Shown here: positions 16,909 to 27,206 of the stretch, piece after piece
How positions within the stretch are numbered: position 1 is the first letter of the stretch
How the letters are laid out: each line of letters starts with the position of its first letter
Assembly (NCBI RefSeq): GCF_025562755.1
Contig: NZ_CP103300.1
Coordinates: forward strand, 3,783,001-3,847,000
Direction of reading: 5' to 3'
From: Endozoicomonas euniceicola
GTDB lineage: Bacteria > Pseudomonadota > Gammaproteobacteria > Pseudomonadales > Endozoicomonadaceae
Length of the DNA: 64,000 bases
Made by a program: the position numbers and the translations under genes
The notes under the pieces: model-generated
The model's input: the letters and a program-made list of their open reading frames with translations, nothing else
Database searches by the model: none
Told to the model about the DNA's origin: nothing

Positions 16909-18707
16909 GTAACTTTTCTACAAACCACTAAACATAAGCTCAAAGTCGTCTACTTTTAGAGTATGCAAAATGCTCATGTTTCAGGATCAGGCACAACACC
17001 TGCATTACTGCCTGCCCCCTTTGCTACCTCGCAGGTCATCCTCACCAAGCAGGAACACATCCAGCTAAAACAGCAGGCCAACCTCTGGCATGCCATGTGG
17101 AAGGCGGCCTGTGGCCGAGAGAAAAAAGTATTGGCTAAAAATGCCTCTCTTATCGCTCAGCATAAAGCCGAAATGGCTGGGTTGAACACCCAGGTCGCTG
17201 ATCTGAAATCAGAACTGGCACACATGAAGCACTTGCTTTTCGGTCGTAAATCAGAGAAGACCAGTTCTTCTTCAAAGAAAAGTGGCAATACTACCCGGCC
17301 ACCTTCAAATCGAAAACGAGGTCACCAGCCCGGAGTCCCCGGCTCTGGTCGCCATCTTCACAACAACCTGCCAGTGGTTCATGAGTCTGTAGACTTACCA
17401 GTGGACAAACAGTGTTGTACAGTCTGTCACCGGCCATTCAAGTCTTTTTTCAATGACGACAGCTGCGACGTAATTGAAGTTGAAGTTAAGGCTCACGTTC
17501 GTCGTTATCACCGAAGGCATTACCAAAAAACTTGCCAGTGCCCTGAAACGCCCAATATTACTACTCCACCACCTCCACCAAGACTCATCAACAAAGGAAA
17601 GCTTGGTATTTCTGTCTGGGTGGAGCTGTTGCTGAATAAGTACGCATACGGCATCCCCATAAACAGGCAACTTGAGTCTTATAAGACTCAGGGACTGGAA
17701 CTGTCGCAGGCGACCATCTCCTTTGGCCTGGAAGCTATAACGCCCTTTTTTGAGCCGGTTGCCGAAGCTACTCGGGAATTCGTCGCCAGTAGCGATCAGT
17801 GGCATGCTGATGAAACCCGGTGGATCAGCTGGGCACATGAGACCACAGGTTCTCACAAACATTGGCTTTGGGTATTTCTCTGTGATCAGGCGGTTTATTT
17901 CAGCATTGCTGACACCCGTGCGGCTGTCGTACCAGAGTCGATCATTGGTGACGGGGCTGGAACGCTGGTGTGTGACCGATACTCAGCGTACAAAAAGCTT
18001 GCGAATGATGCGGTGTCTATTAATTTAGCTTTCTGCTGGGCTCACGTCAGGCGGGATTTTATTGACGCTCAACGAGGTGATCCGGAGTTGGAGAAATGGA
18101 GCGCCACCTGGGTGAACAGGATTGGTCGTTTATATCATCTTAATAGTCAGCGACTTGAAGTGCTTGATGAACCAGAGCAGCTAGCAACACAGCAGTTACG
18201 GCTTGAACATCAGGTAGAGCAGATGGCAATCCAGAGGGTTCAGGAACTTAATCGTCCTAAACTGCGAGTCAGAGCGAAAAAAGTGCTCGAAAGTCTACAG
18301 AATCACTGGGAAGGATTGACCCGCTTTGTCACTGATCCCGGTATCCCCATGGATAACAACGCTGCAGAGCAAGCACTGCGCACAGGTGTCGTTGGCAGGA
18401 AGAATTACTACGGCTCTGGCAGCGTATGGAGTGCTGATATAGCCGCTTTTCTATTCAGCGTTTTTATGACGCTAAAGCTTTGGGATATTAATCCAAAAAT
18501 CTGGCTGGGTGCCTATCTTGAGGCTTGTGCCATAAATGGCAGGAAGCCACCTAATGATCTCACTCCTTATCTGCCCTGGTTAATGAGTGAGGAGCGGCTT
18601 TGTGAAATGCGCAATCATGATCCGCCAAAGGTATAACAATTGGAGGCAACAATAGGGAAAAGCGGTGTCTTAATTGCTAATTTTGAAGCGGTTTGTAGAA
18701 AAGTTAC
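16909..18707 (+). mobile_element. Complete IS66-family insertion sequence (single-ORF type)
   Basis: The element is 1799 bp. Its ends are inverted repeats GTAACTTTTCTACAAACC (left) and the complement GGTTTGTAGAAAAGTTAC (right). It is flanked by a perfect 8-bp duplication, GCTGGACA, at 16901-16908 and 18708-18715. The 8-bp duplication and the transposase are typical of IS66. The tnpA and tnpB accessory genes are absent, as in the ISBst12 subgroup. Confidence 0.95.
16963..18636 (+). CDS. tnpC: IS66-family transposase TnpC
   Basis: This 557-residue DDE transposase catalyses movement of the surrounding element. An N-terminal helical/coiled-coil region (KQQANLWHAMWKAA; HKAEMAGLNTQVADL) precedes the HLLFGRKSEK motif typical of IS66, then a zinc-binding-like CCTVCHRPF. 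The catalytic triad reads as D283 (WHADETRW), D338 (VCDRYSAYK) and E469 (NNAAEQALR). The C-terminal PPNDLTPYLPWL tail also fits the IS66 family. Length and motifs are complete, so it is probably functional. It is transcribed in the same direction as the array. Confidence 0.95.
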   Translation: MQNAHVSGSGTTPALLPAPFATSQVILTKQEHIQLKQQANLWHAMWKAACGREKKVLAKNASLIAQHKAEMAGLNTQVADLKSELAHMKHLLFGRKSEKTSSSSKKSGNTTRPPSNRKRGHQPGVPGSGRHLHNNLPVVHESVDLPVDKQCCTVCHRPFKSFFNDDSCDVIEVEVKAHVRRYHRRHYQKTCQCPETPNITTPPPPPRLINKGKLGISVWVELLLNKYAYGIPINRQLESYKTQGLELSQATISFGLEAITPFFEPVAEATREFVASSDQWHADETRWISWAHETTGSHKHWLWVFLCDQAVYFSIADTRAAVVPESIIGDGAGTLVCDRYSAYKKLANDAVSINLAFCWAHVRRDFIDAQRGDPELEKWSATWVNRIGRLYHLNSQRLEVLDEPEQLATQQLRLEHQVEQMAIQRVQELNRPKLRVRAKKVLESLQNHWEGLTRFVTDPGIPMDNNAAEQALRTGVVGRKNYYGSGSVWSADIAAFLFSVFMTLKLWDINPKIWLGAYLEACAINGRKPPNDLTPYLPWLMSEERLCEMRNHDPPKV

Positions 18708-20310
18708 GCTGGACAAACGCCATGTCAAGGTTAGCCCCTGAAAAACCGGACGAAGTGTTAAGGCAGGAGCAGAAAATAAAGGAGCAGCGAGCGCCCGTCA
18801 GGTTCCATTACTCACTGGCACACCGTTCGGCTCCGCAGGATGAAACGTTCTGGTTTTTTACGGACAAGATGGAGGGAAGAAAAGTTGTGCTGACTCCCGA
18901 CAATAACCTTTCTGCCTGCACTCCTGTTTCCCTGCCATCGGGGAGCATGGCTGACCTGTCCAATGATTCCAAAAGAAATCTTCCACCCGTTGATAAACCA
19001 AGCAAAAAAAGAAAACTCAGCACTAGCACCAGCACCAGTAATAGCGAGAGCCCGCAGAGTGTCATAAATCCGCAGACCGGGGGTTATCCCGTGATACCGG
19101 ATATCCCCATAAAACAGGAAGAAAATGTCATTGAATTTGGTGAAAGAAAAGTCTTGACAAGTGCTGAACTGTTTATCATCAAGCCGGAAAGCGGTATTAC
19201 CAGAAAACCGCCAGAACCGCCTTTCAAAACAAATTGCAAGATTCAGGGTGCCCCGGCATTCTGGAAACTTTTTACTAAGAAAAAGCGACAGCAACTGGAA
19301 AACAGGATATTGGAATATATTAATAAAACCAATGAAGAAAGAGTGGCGCACATCGAATGTCTGGTTAGAGAGGTGCGGTACGAGGCAAACGAGGGCGACC
19401 CTTACCAGGCTCTGGACGGGCAAAAGCATGTAGTAGCCGCCAAGAAACTGTCCAAGGGTACTGTACTGGGACATTACCGGGGCTCTCTCTGGTTGATAGA
19501 TGAGAATGCCCCGTCTCCTGAGTGTGGTACGTTAGACCAGCAAATATCCTATTCCGTTAACTGTGACTACAAAGAAGAAGGAGAAGAAGCCACGGATGAT
19601 TGTCAGGAAATGTACTGGCTTTCAGGTTATGACGACGGCAATATTTTTTCCTGCGTTAACGACTGTACCGTCACCAGCAATGCCGACGACAATACCGGTA
19701 CTTTAGAGCCAAACGTCAGTTTCATTATTGTTTATATGGATGATTTCCCCGTGGTTATGGTCGTGACAACAGAGGATATCCCGGAGGGCAAAGGGCTCTG
19801 GCTGAGCTATGGAGAACCTTACTGGGACTATAAAAACGAACCGGTTGTGGTGCCCGACGGTGATGACGGTCATAGCGGAGCCAGGGCAAAAAACAAAAAA
19901 TGTGCGTGTGATGTGTGTGGAAGGGTATTGGCTAGTTCTGGAAACCTGACAAGGCACAAGCGCATCCACACCGGAGAGAAGCCTTATGAGTGCGATGTGT
20001 GTCAAAAGGGATTTGCTGTTTCCGCAATCTTGGTAGCACACAAGCGCACCCACACCGGCGAGAAGCCTTATGAGTGCGATGTGTGTCAAAAGGGATTTGC
20101 TGTTTCCGCAACCTTGGTAGCACACAAGCGCACCCACACCGGCGAGAAGCCTTATGAGTGCAATGTGTGTCAAAAGAGATTTGCTCTTTCCGGTAACCTC
20201 TCAAAACACAAGCGCACCCAACACAAGAACCTTCCAACAGAACAACCGCCACAGCAATAGTCTACACTCCCGCCAAAATCACCCTATAGCCCAATTCTAC
20301 GGACTCCACA

Positions 20311-22389
20311 ATGGGCAAAAAAAATAACGCTCCAGTCTTTGTGTTTTCAAAAAAAATGTTGGCAGTGGTGTTTCTGCTGTGGCTGGCTGCCATGGTGGAC
20401 AGCGCCCGTGGAGAATGGGTAACACCAGATTCTGCACATCAGGTCGGGACTGCTCATGTTGCTTCAAGGCTCTGGCTTCAGCAACAACCCGTGCTTAAAT
20501 CCGCTATGGATGAAAAAGTTGCGGTTTCAAAAAGATCGGCAGCGGTGGTTATCCTGGTAGAAGACGACGGTTTTAGTGTACTGGCCACTGAGCCGGCAGT
20601 CTTCACATGGCAGGATGCGTGTAATGCCACCATGCTTTCCGACATGACCCGGCATCTGCGTTGCCACGACCCCAATGCCCTGCTGACCGGGTTAAGAGCC
20701 ACACTGCAGTTTAGTCACAGTGGGGAGTCTGTGCAGGTGACCGGGTTTGCGTCGGTTTTGCAGGTGCAGACCACCGGGGGAACAGACCTGGCCATTGCTC
20801 CTTTTCAGAGTGATAGCCCGGGTCTGCCCGACCAGCAATATGAACAACAATACAGAGCCATTCTGGAGTACCTGTCCCGGCAAAGGAGAAAGTCTGAAGA
20901 GATAGACCGGCGAACAAGATGCTGGACAAACGTCATGTCAAGGTTAGCCCCTGAAAAACCGGACGAAGTGTTAAGGCAGGAGCAGAAAATAAAGGAGCAG
21001 CGAGCGCCTTTCAGGTTCCATTACTCACTGGCACACCGTTCGGCCCCGCAGGATGAAACGTTCTGGTTTTTTACGGACAAGATGGAGGGAAGAGAAATTG
21101 TGCTGACTCCCGACAATAACCTTTCTGCCTGCACTCCTGTTTCCCCGCCATCGGGGAGCATGGCTGACCTGTCCAATGGTTCCAAAAGAAATCCTCCACC
21201 CGTTGATAAACCAGCAGCTACGAAGAGCAAAAAAAGAAAACTCAGCACCAGCACCAGTAATAGCGAGAGCCCGCAGAGTGTCACAAATCCGCAGACCGAG
21301 GGTTATCCCGTGATACCGGATATCTCCATAAAACAGGAAGAAAATGTCATTGAATTTGGTGAAAGAAAAGTCTTGACAAGTGCTGAACTGTTTATCATCA
21401 AGCCGGAAAGCGGTATTACCAGAAAACCGCCAGAACCGCCTTTCAAAACAAATTGCAAGATTCAGGGTGCCCCGGCATTCTGGAAACTTTTTACTAAGAA
21501 AAAGCGACAGCAACTGGAAAACAGGATATTGGAATATATTAATAAAACCAATGAAGAAAGAGTGGCGCACATCGAAGGTCTGGTCAGAGAGGTGCGGTAC
21601 GAGGCAAACGAGGGCGACCCTTACCAGGCTCTGGACGGGCAAAAGCATGTAGTAGCCGCCAAGAAACTGTCCAAGGGTACTGTACTGGGACATTACCGGG
21701 GCTCTCTCTGGTTGATAGATGAGAATGCCCCGTCTCCGGAGTGTGGTACGTTAGACCAGCAAATATCCTATTCCGTTAACTGTGACTACAAAGGAGAAGA
21801 AGCCACGGATGATTGTCAGGAAATGTACTGGCTTTCAGGTTATGACGACGGCAATATTTTTTCCTGCGTTAACGACTGTACTGTCACCAGCAATGCCGAC
21901 GACAATACCGGTACTTTAGAGCCAAACGTCAGTTTCATTATTGTTTATATGGATGATTTCCCCGTGGTTATGGTCGTGACAACAGAGGATATCCCGGAGG
22001 GCAAAGGGCTCTGGCTGAGCTATGGAGAACCTTACTGGGACTATAAAAACGAACCGGTTGTGGTGCCCGACGGTGATGACGGTCATAGCGGAGCCAGGGC
22101 AAAAAACAAAAAATGTGCGTGTGATGTGTGTGGAAGGGTATTGGCTAGTTCTGGAAACCTGACAAGGCACAAGCGCATCCACACCGGAGAGAAGCCTTAT
22201 GAGTGCGATGTGTGTCAAAAGGGATTTGCTGTTTCCGCAACCTTGGTAGCACACAAGCGCACCCACACCGGCGAGAAGCCTTATGAGTGCAATGTGTGTC
22301 AAAAGAGATTTGCTCTTTCCAGTAACCTCTCAAAACACAAGCGCACCCAACACAAGAACCTTCCAACAGAGCAACCGCCACAGCAATAG
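20311..22389 (+). CDS. SZ9: exported SET/C2H2 zinc-finger protein, 3 fingers
   Basis: At 692 residues this is the shortest intact member, with only three fingers: SSGNLTR, VSATLVA and LSSNLSK. It resembles SZ8 minus one duplicated finger. The start of the mature protein carries the allele VTPDSAHQVGTAHVASRL, shared with SZ12 and SZ17, and the signal peptide ends SARG. The sumoylation-type motif is preserved although the residue before it changed (DISIKQEE). Type-A spacer upstream. Three fingers would read about 9 bp of DNA by the usual three-bases-per-finger rule. Confidence 0.9.
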   Translation: MGKKNNAPVFVFSKKMLAVVFLLWLAAMVDSARGEWVTPDSAHQVGTAHVASRLWLQQQPVLKSAMDEKVAVSKRSAAVVILVEDDGFSVLATEPAVFTWQDACNATMLSDMTRHLRCHDPNALLTGLRATLQFSHSGESVQVTGFASVLQVQTTGGTDLAIAPFQSDSPGLPDQQYEQQYRAILEYLSRQRRKSEEIDRRTRCWTNVMSRLAPEKPDEVLRQEQKIKEQRAPFRFHYSLAHRSAPQDETFWFFTDKMEGREIVLTPDNNLSACTPVSPPSGSMADLSNGSKRNPPPVDKPAATKSKKRKLSTSTSNSESPQSVTNPQTEGYPVIPDISIKQEENVIEFGERKVLTSAELFIIKPESGITRKPPEPPFKTNCKIQGAPAFWKLFTKKKRQQLENRILEYINKTNEERVAHIEGLVREVRYEANEGDPYQALDGQKHVVAAKKLSKGTVLGHYRGSLWLIDENAPSPECGTLDQQISYSVNCDYKGEEATDDCQEMYWLSGYDDGNIFSCVNDCTVTSNADDNTGTLEPNVSFIIVYMDDFPVVMVVTTEDIPEGKGLWLSYGEPYWDYKNEPVVVPDGDDGHSGARAKNKKCACDVCGRVLASSGNLTRHKRIHTGEKPYECDVCQKGFAVSATLVAHKRTHTGEKPYECNVCQKRFALSSNLSKHKRTQHKNLPTEQPPQQ

Positions 22390-22445
22390 TCTACACTCCC
22401 GCCAAAATCACCCAATAGCCCAATTCTACGGACACCACAATGGGC

Positions 22446-22452
22446 AAAAAAA
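22446..22452 (+). other. A7 tract: 1-bp contraction at the start of SZ10
   Basis: The usual ATGGGC plus A8 is ATGGGC plus A7 here. Translation from the ATG at 22440 therefore leaves the SET/finger frame after two codons. The correct frame is instead entered by reading from the upstream spacer or from the internal ATG at 22484. Confidence 0.9.
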
Positions 22453-22483
22453 TAACGCTCCAGTCTTTGTGTTTTCAAAAAAA

Positions 22484-24865
22484 ATGTTGGCAGCGGTGTT
22501 TCTGCTGTGGCTGGCTGTCATGGTGGACAGTGCCCGTGGAGAATGGGTAACACCAGCTTCTGTACATCAGGGCGGGATTGCCCATGTTGCTTCAAGGCTC
22601 TGGCTTCAGCAACAACCCGTGCTTAAATCCGCTATGGATGAAAAAGTCGCGGTTTCAAAAAGATCGGCAACGGTGGTTATCCTGGTAGAAGACGACGGTT
22701 TTAGTGTACTGACCACTGAGCCGGCAGTCTTCACATGGCAGGATGCGTGTAATGCCACCACGCTTTCCGACATGAACCGGCATCTGCGCTGCCACGACCC
22801 CAATGCCCTGCTGACCGGGTTAAGAACCACACTGCAGTTTAGTCACAGTGGGGAGTCTGTGCAGGTGACCGGGTTTGCGTCGGTTTTGCAGGTGCAGACC
22901 ACCGGGGGAACAGACCTGGCCATTGCTCCTTTTCAGAGTGATAGCCCGGGTCTGCCCGACCAGCAATATGAACAACAATACAGAGCCATTCTGGAGTACC
23001 TGTCCCGGCAAAGGAGAAAGTCTGAAGAGATAGACCGGCGAACAAGATGCTGGACAAACGTCATGTCAAGGTTAGCCCCTGAAAAACCGGACGAAGTGTT
23101 AAGGCAGGAGCAGAAAATAAAGGAGCAGCGAGCGCCTTTCAGGTTCCATTACTCACTGGCACACCGTTCGGCCCTGCAGGATGAAACGTTCTGGTTTTTT
23201 ACGGACAAGATGGAGGGAAGAGAAATTGTGCTGACTCCCGACAATAACCTTTCTGCCTGCACTCCTGTTTCCCCGCCATCGGGGAGCATGGCTGACCTGT
23301 CCAATGGTTCCAAAAGAAATCCTCCACCCGTTGATAAACCAGCAGCTACGAAGAGCAAAAAAAGAAAACTCAGCACCAGCACCAGCACCAGTAATAGCGA
23401 GAGCCCGCAGAGTGTCACAAATCCGCAGACCGAGGGTTATCCCGTGATACCAGATATCCTCATAAAACAGGAAGAAAATGTCATTGAATTTGGTGAAAGA
23501 AAAGTCTTGACAAGTGCTGAACTGTTTATCATCAAGCCGGAAAGCGGTATTACCAGAAAACCGCCAGAACCGCCTTTCAAAACAAATTGCAAGATTCAGG
23601 GTGCCCCGGCATTCTGGAAACTTTTTACTAAGAAAAAGCGACAGCAACTGGAAAACAGGATATTGGAATATATTAATAAAACCAATGAAGAAAGAGTGGC
23701 GCACATCGAAGGTCTGGTCAGAGAGGTGCGGTACGAGGCAAACGAGGGCGACCCTTACCAGGCTCTGGACGGGCAAAAGCATGTAGTAGCCGCCAAGAAA
23801 CTGTCCAAGGGTACTGTGCTGGGACATTACCGGGGCTCTCTCTGGTTGATAGATGAGAATGCCCCGTCTCCGGAGTGTGGTACATTAGACCAGCAAATAT
23901 CCTATTCCGTTAACTGTGACTACAAAGAAGAAGGAGAGAAAGCCGCGGATGATTGTCAGGAGATGTACTGGCTTTCAAGTTATGACGACGGCAATATTTT
24001 TTCCTGCGTTAACGACTGTACCGTCACCAGTAATGCTGACCACGATACCGCTACTGTAGAGCCAAACGTCAGTTTCATTATTGTTTATATGGATGATTTC
24101 CCCGTGGTTATGGTCGTGACAACAGAGGATATCCCGGAGGGCAAAGGACTCTGGCTGAGCTATGGAGAACCTTACTGGGACTATAAAAACGAACCGGTTG
24201 TGGTGCCCGAAGATGAAAATGATCGTAGCGGAGCCAGGGCAAAAAACAAAAAACACGTGTGTGATGTGTGTGGAAGGGAGCTTGCTAATTCCGGAAGTCT
24301 CACAAGACACAAGCTCACCCACACAGGAGAGAAGCCTCATGAGTGCGATGTGTGTCAAAAGGGATTTATGCACTCCAGTGACCTCACAAGACACAAGCGC
24401 ACCCACACCGGAGAGAAGCCTTATGAGTGCGATGTGTGTAAAAAGACATTTACTCAATCCGGACACCTCAAAGTACACAAACACACTCACACCAGGGAGA
24501 AGCCTTATAAGTGCGATGTGTGTGAAAAGAGATTTTCTGCTTCTGGAAACTTAGCAGCACACAGGCGTAGCCACACCGGAGAGAAGCCTCATGAGTGCGA
24601 TAAGTGCCAAAAGAGATTTGCTCGATCCGGAGACCTCATAAGACACAAACGCAGCCACACAGGGGAGAGGCCTCATGAGTGCGATAAGTGCCAAAAGAGA
24701 TTTATTCAATCCGGAGACCTCATAAGACACAAACGCACCCACACCGGAGAGAAGCCTTATGAGTGCGATAAGTGCCAAAAGAGATTTTTTCAACTCGCAA
24801 ACCTCGTAAGACACAAGCGCACCCAACACAAGAACCTTTCAACAGAGCAACCGCCACAGCAATAG
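22484..24865 (+). CDS. SZ10: SET/C2H2 zinc-finger protein with altered start
   Basis: Because of the A7 tract the first ATG (22440) is out of frame. The first in-frame Met is at 22484 (MLAAVFLLWLAVMV), giving 793 residues. This keeps the hydrophobic core of the signal peptide and the SARG cleavage site but drops the basic N-terminal residues, so export may be weakened. Without that start the copy is silent. Fingers: NSGSLTR, HSSDLTR, QSGHLKV, ASGNLAA, RSGDLIR, QSGDLIR and QLANLVR. The SET loop is the EEGEKAADD / DHDTATVEPN variant. SZ22 shares both the A7 run and the MLAAVF...VDSARG signal sequence. Confidence 0.75.
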   Translation: MLAAVFLLWLAVMVDSARGEWVTPASVHQGGIAHVASRLWLQQQPVLKSAMDEKVAVSKRSATVVILVEDDGFSVLTTEPAVFTWQDACNATTLSDMNRHLRCHDPNALLTGLRTTLQFSHSGESVQVTGFASVLQVQTTGGTDLAIAPFQSDSPGLPDQQYEQQYRAILEYLSRQRRKSEEIDRRTRCWTNVMSRLAPEKPDEVLRQEQKIKEQRAPFRFHYSLAHRSALQDETFWFFTDKMEGREIVLTPDNNLSACTPVSPPSGSMADLSNGSKRNPPPVDKPAATKSKKRKLSTSTSTSNSESPQSVTNPQTEGYPVIPDILIKQEENVIEFGERKVLTSAELFIIKPESGITRKPPEPPFKTNCKIQGAPAFWKLFTKKKRQQLENRILEYINKTNEERVAHIEGLVREVRYEANEGDPYQALDGQKHVVAAKKLSKGTVLGHYRGSLWLIDENAPSPECGTLDQQISYSVNCDYKEEGEKAADDCQEMYWLSSYDDGNIFSCVNDCTVTSNADHDTATVEPNVSFIIVYMDDFPVVMVVTTEDIPEGKGLWLSYGEPYWDYKNEPVVVPEDENDRSGARAKNKKHVCDVCGRELANSGSLTRHKLTHTGEKPHECDVCQKGFMHSSDLTRHKRTHTGEKPYECDVCKKTFTQSGHLKVHKHTHTREKPYKCDVCEKRFSASGNLAAHRRSHTGEKPHECDKCQKRFARSGDLIRHKRSHTGERPHECDKCQKRFIQSGDLIRHKRTHTGEKPYECDKCQKRFFQLANLVRHKRTQHKNLSTEQPPQQ

Positions 24866-24915
24866 TCTACACTCCCGCCAAAATCACCCAATAGCCCAAT
24901 TCTACGGACACCACA

Positions 24916-27156
24916 ATGGGCAAAAAAAATAACGCTCCAATCTTTGTGTTTTCAAAAAAAATGTTGGCAGTGGTGTTTCTGCTGTGGCTGGCTGTCATGG
25001 TGGACAATACCCGCGGAGAATGGGTAACACCAGCTTCTGCACATCAGGGTGGGATTGCCCATGTTGCTTCAAGGCTCTGGCTTCAGCAACAACCCGTGCT
25101 TAAATCCGCTATGGATGAAAAAGTCGCGGTTTCAAAAAGATCGGCAGCGGTGGTTATCCTGGTAGAAGACGACGGTTTTAGCGTACTGGCCACTGAGCCG
25201 GCAGTCTTCACATGGCAGGATGCGTGCAATGCCACCACACTTTCCGACATGAACCGGCATCTGCGCTGCCACGACCCCAGTGCTTTGCTGACCGGGTTAA
25301 GAGCCACACTGCAGTTTAGTCACAGTGGGGAGTCTGTGCAGGTGACCGGGTTTGCGTCGGTTTTGCAGGTGCAGACCACCGGGGGAACAGACCTGGCCAT
25401 TGCTCCTTTTCAGAGTGATAGCCCGGGTCTGCCCGACCAGCAATATGAACAACAATACAGAGCCATTCTGGAGTACCTGTCCCGGCAAAGGAGAAAGTCT
25501 GAAGTGATAGACCGGCGAACAAGATGCTGGACAAACGCCATGTCAAGGTTAGCCCCTGAAAAACCGGACGAAGTGTTAAGGCAGGAGCAGAAAATAAAGG
25601 AGCTGCGAGCGCCCGTCAGGTTCCATTACTCACTGGCACACCGTTCGGCCCCGCAGGATGAAACGTTCTGGTTTTTTACGGACAAGATGGAGGGAAGAAA
25701 AGTTGTGTTGACTCCCGACAATAACCTTTCTGCCTGCACTCCTGTTTCCCCGCCATCGGGGAGCATGGCTGACCTGTCCAATGGTTCCAAAAGAAATCCT
25801 CCACCCGTTGATAAACCAGCAGCTACGAAGAGCAAAAAAAGAAAACTCAGTACCAGTAATAGCGAGAGCCCGCAGAGTGTCACAAATCCGCAGACCGAGG
25901 GTTATCCCGTGATACCGGATATCCCCATAAAACAGGAAGAAAATGTCATTGAATTTGGTGAAAGAAAAGTCTTGACAAGTGCTGAACTGTTTATAATCAA
26001 GCCGGAAAGCGGTATTACCAGAAAACCGCCAGAACCGCCTTTCAAAACAAATTACAAGATTCAGGGTGCCCCGGCATTCTGGAAACTTTTTACTAAGAAA
26101 AAGCGACAGCAACTGGAAAACAGGATATTGGAATATATTAATAAAACCAATGAAGAAAGAGAGGCGCACATCGAAGGTCTGGTCAGAGAGGTGCGGTACG
26201 AGGCAAACGAGGGCGACCCTTACCAGGCTCTGGACGGGCAAAAGCATGTGGTAGCCGCCAAAAAACTGTCCAAGGGTACTGTACTGGGACATTACCGGGG
26301 CTCTCTCTGGTTGATAGATGAGAATGCCCCGTCTCCGGAGTGTGGTACGTTAGACCAGCAAATATCCTATTCCGTTAACTGTGACTACAAAGGAGAAGAA
26401 GCCACGGATGATTGTCAGGAAATGTACTGGCTTTCAGGTTATGACGACGGCAATATTTTTTCCTGCGTTAACGACTGTACCGTCACCAGCAATGCCGACG
26501 ACAATACCGGTACTTTAGAGCCAAACGTCAGTTTCATTATTGTTTATATGGATGATTTCCCCGTGGTTATGGTCGTGACAACAGAGGATATCCCGGAGGG
26601 CAAAGGACTCTGGCTGAGCTATGGAGAACCTTACTGGGACTATAAAAACGAACCGGTTGTGGTGCCCGACGGTGATGACGATCATAGCGGAGCCGGGGCA
26701 AAAAACAAAAAATATAAGTGTGATGTGTGTAAAAAGAGATTTGCCTGCTCCAGTAACTTCGTAAGACACAGGCGCACCCACACCGGAGATAAGCCTTATA
26801 AGTGCGATGTGTGTCAAAAGAGATTTGCCTGCTCCAGTAACTTCGTAAGACACAGGCGCACCCACACCGGAGATAAGCCTTATAAGTGTGATGTGTGTCC
26901 AAAGAGATTTGCAGCTTCCGGAGACTTGACAAACCACAGGCGCCACCACACAGGAGAGAGGCCTTATGAGTGCGATGTGTGTCAAAAGAGATTTGCTTGC
27001 TCCAGTAACTTCGTAAGACACAAGCGCACCCACAACGGAGATAAGCCTTATGAGTGCGATAAGTGCCAAAAGAGATTTTTTCGACTCGCACACCTCGTAA
27101 GACACAAGCGCACCCAACACAAGAACCTTCCAACAGAACAACCGCCACAGCAATAG
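24916..27156 (+). CDS. SZ11: exported SET/C2H2 zinc-finger protein, 5 fingers
   Basis: Intact, 746 residues. The fingers are CSSNFVR, CSSNFVR, ASGDLTN, CSSNFVR and RLAHLVR; the same CSSNFVR helix occurs three times, so finger duplication within the gene is evident. The linkers are TGDKP rather than TGEKP, and one is the odd HNGDKP. Copies SZ5, SZ13 and SZ22 carry the same CSSNFVR/ASGDLT block. A Cys-to-Tyr change (TNYKIQG) falls in the segment before the SET domain, where every other copy has Cys. One ST unit follows the localisation motif. Confidence 0.9.
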   Translation: MGKKNNAPIFVFSKKMLAVVFLLWLAVMVDNTRGEWVTPASAHQGGIAHVASRLWLQQQPVLKSAMDEKVAVSKRSAAVVILVEDDGFSVLATEPAVFTWQDACNATTLSDMNRHLRCHDPSALLTGLRATLQFSHSGESVQVTGFASVLQVQTTGGTDLAIAPFQSDSPGLPDQQYEQQYRAILEYLSRQRRKSEVIDRRTRCWTNAMSRLAPEKPDEVLRQEQKIKELRAPVRFHYSLAHRSAPQDETFWFFTDKMEGRKVVLTPDNNLSACTPVSPPSGSMADLSNGSKRNPPPVDKPAATKSKKRKLSTSNSESPQSVTNPQTEGYPVIPDIPIKQEENVIEFGERKVLTSAELFIIKPESGITRKPPEPPFKTNYKIQGAPAFWKLFTKKKRQQLENRILEYINKTNEEREAHIEGLVREVRYEANEGDPYQALDGQKHVVAAKKLSKGTVLGHYRGSLWLIDENAPSPECGTLDQQISYSVNCDYKGEEATDDCQEMYWLSGYDDGNIFSCVNDCTVTSNADDNTGTLEPNVSFIIVYMDDFPVVMVVTTEDIPEGKGLWLSYGEPYWDYKNEPVVVPDGDDDHSGAGAKNKKYKCDVCKKRFACSSNFVRHRRTHTGDKPYKCDVCQKRFACSSNFVRHRRTHTGDKPYKCDVCPKRFAASGDLTNHRRHHTGERPYECDVCQKRFACSSNFVRHKRTHNGDKPYECDKCQKRFFRLAHLVRHKRTQHKNLPTEQPPQQ

Positions 27157-27206
27157 TCTACACTCCCGCCAAAATCACCCTATAGCCCAATTCTACGGAC
27201 TCCACA

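Larger units (their letters stand above)
16291..20260 (+). pseudogene. SZ8: SET/C2H2 gene split by IS66
   Basis: The gene runs 16291-16908 and resumes at 18716-20260. Removing the IS66 and one copy of the 8-bp duplication GCTGGACA restores a clean 720-codon reading frame, so the disruption looks recent. The split lies in the basic region before SRLAPEKP. The 5' fragment could yield a short secreted peptide; the 3' fragment lacks a signal peptide. Fingers: SSGNLTR, VSAILVA, VSATLVA and LSGNLSK; fingers 2 and 3 differ by a single helix residue and so are a young duplication. The linker reads DKPSKKRKL, four residues shorter than usual before the basic motif, as in SZ24. Confidence 0.93.

Noticed and set aside
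22283..22439. Extended N-terminus of SZ10 reading back through the spacer into SZ9
   Set aside because: The extension is the wrong frame of SZ9 fingers plus the spacer. It is open only because of the A7 contraction and gives no sensible N-terminus.
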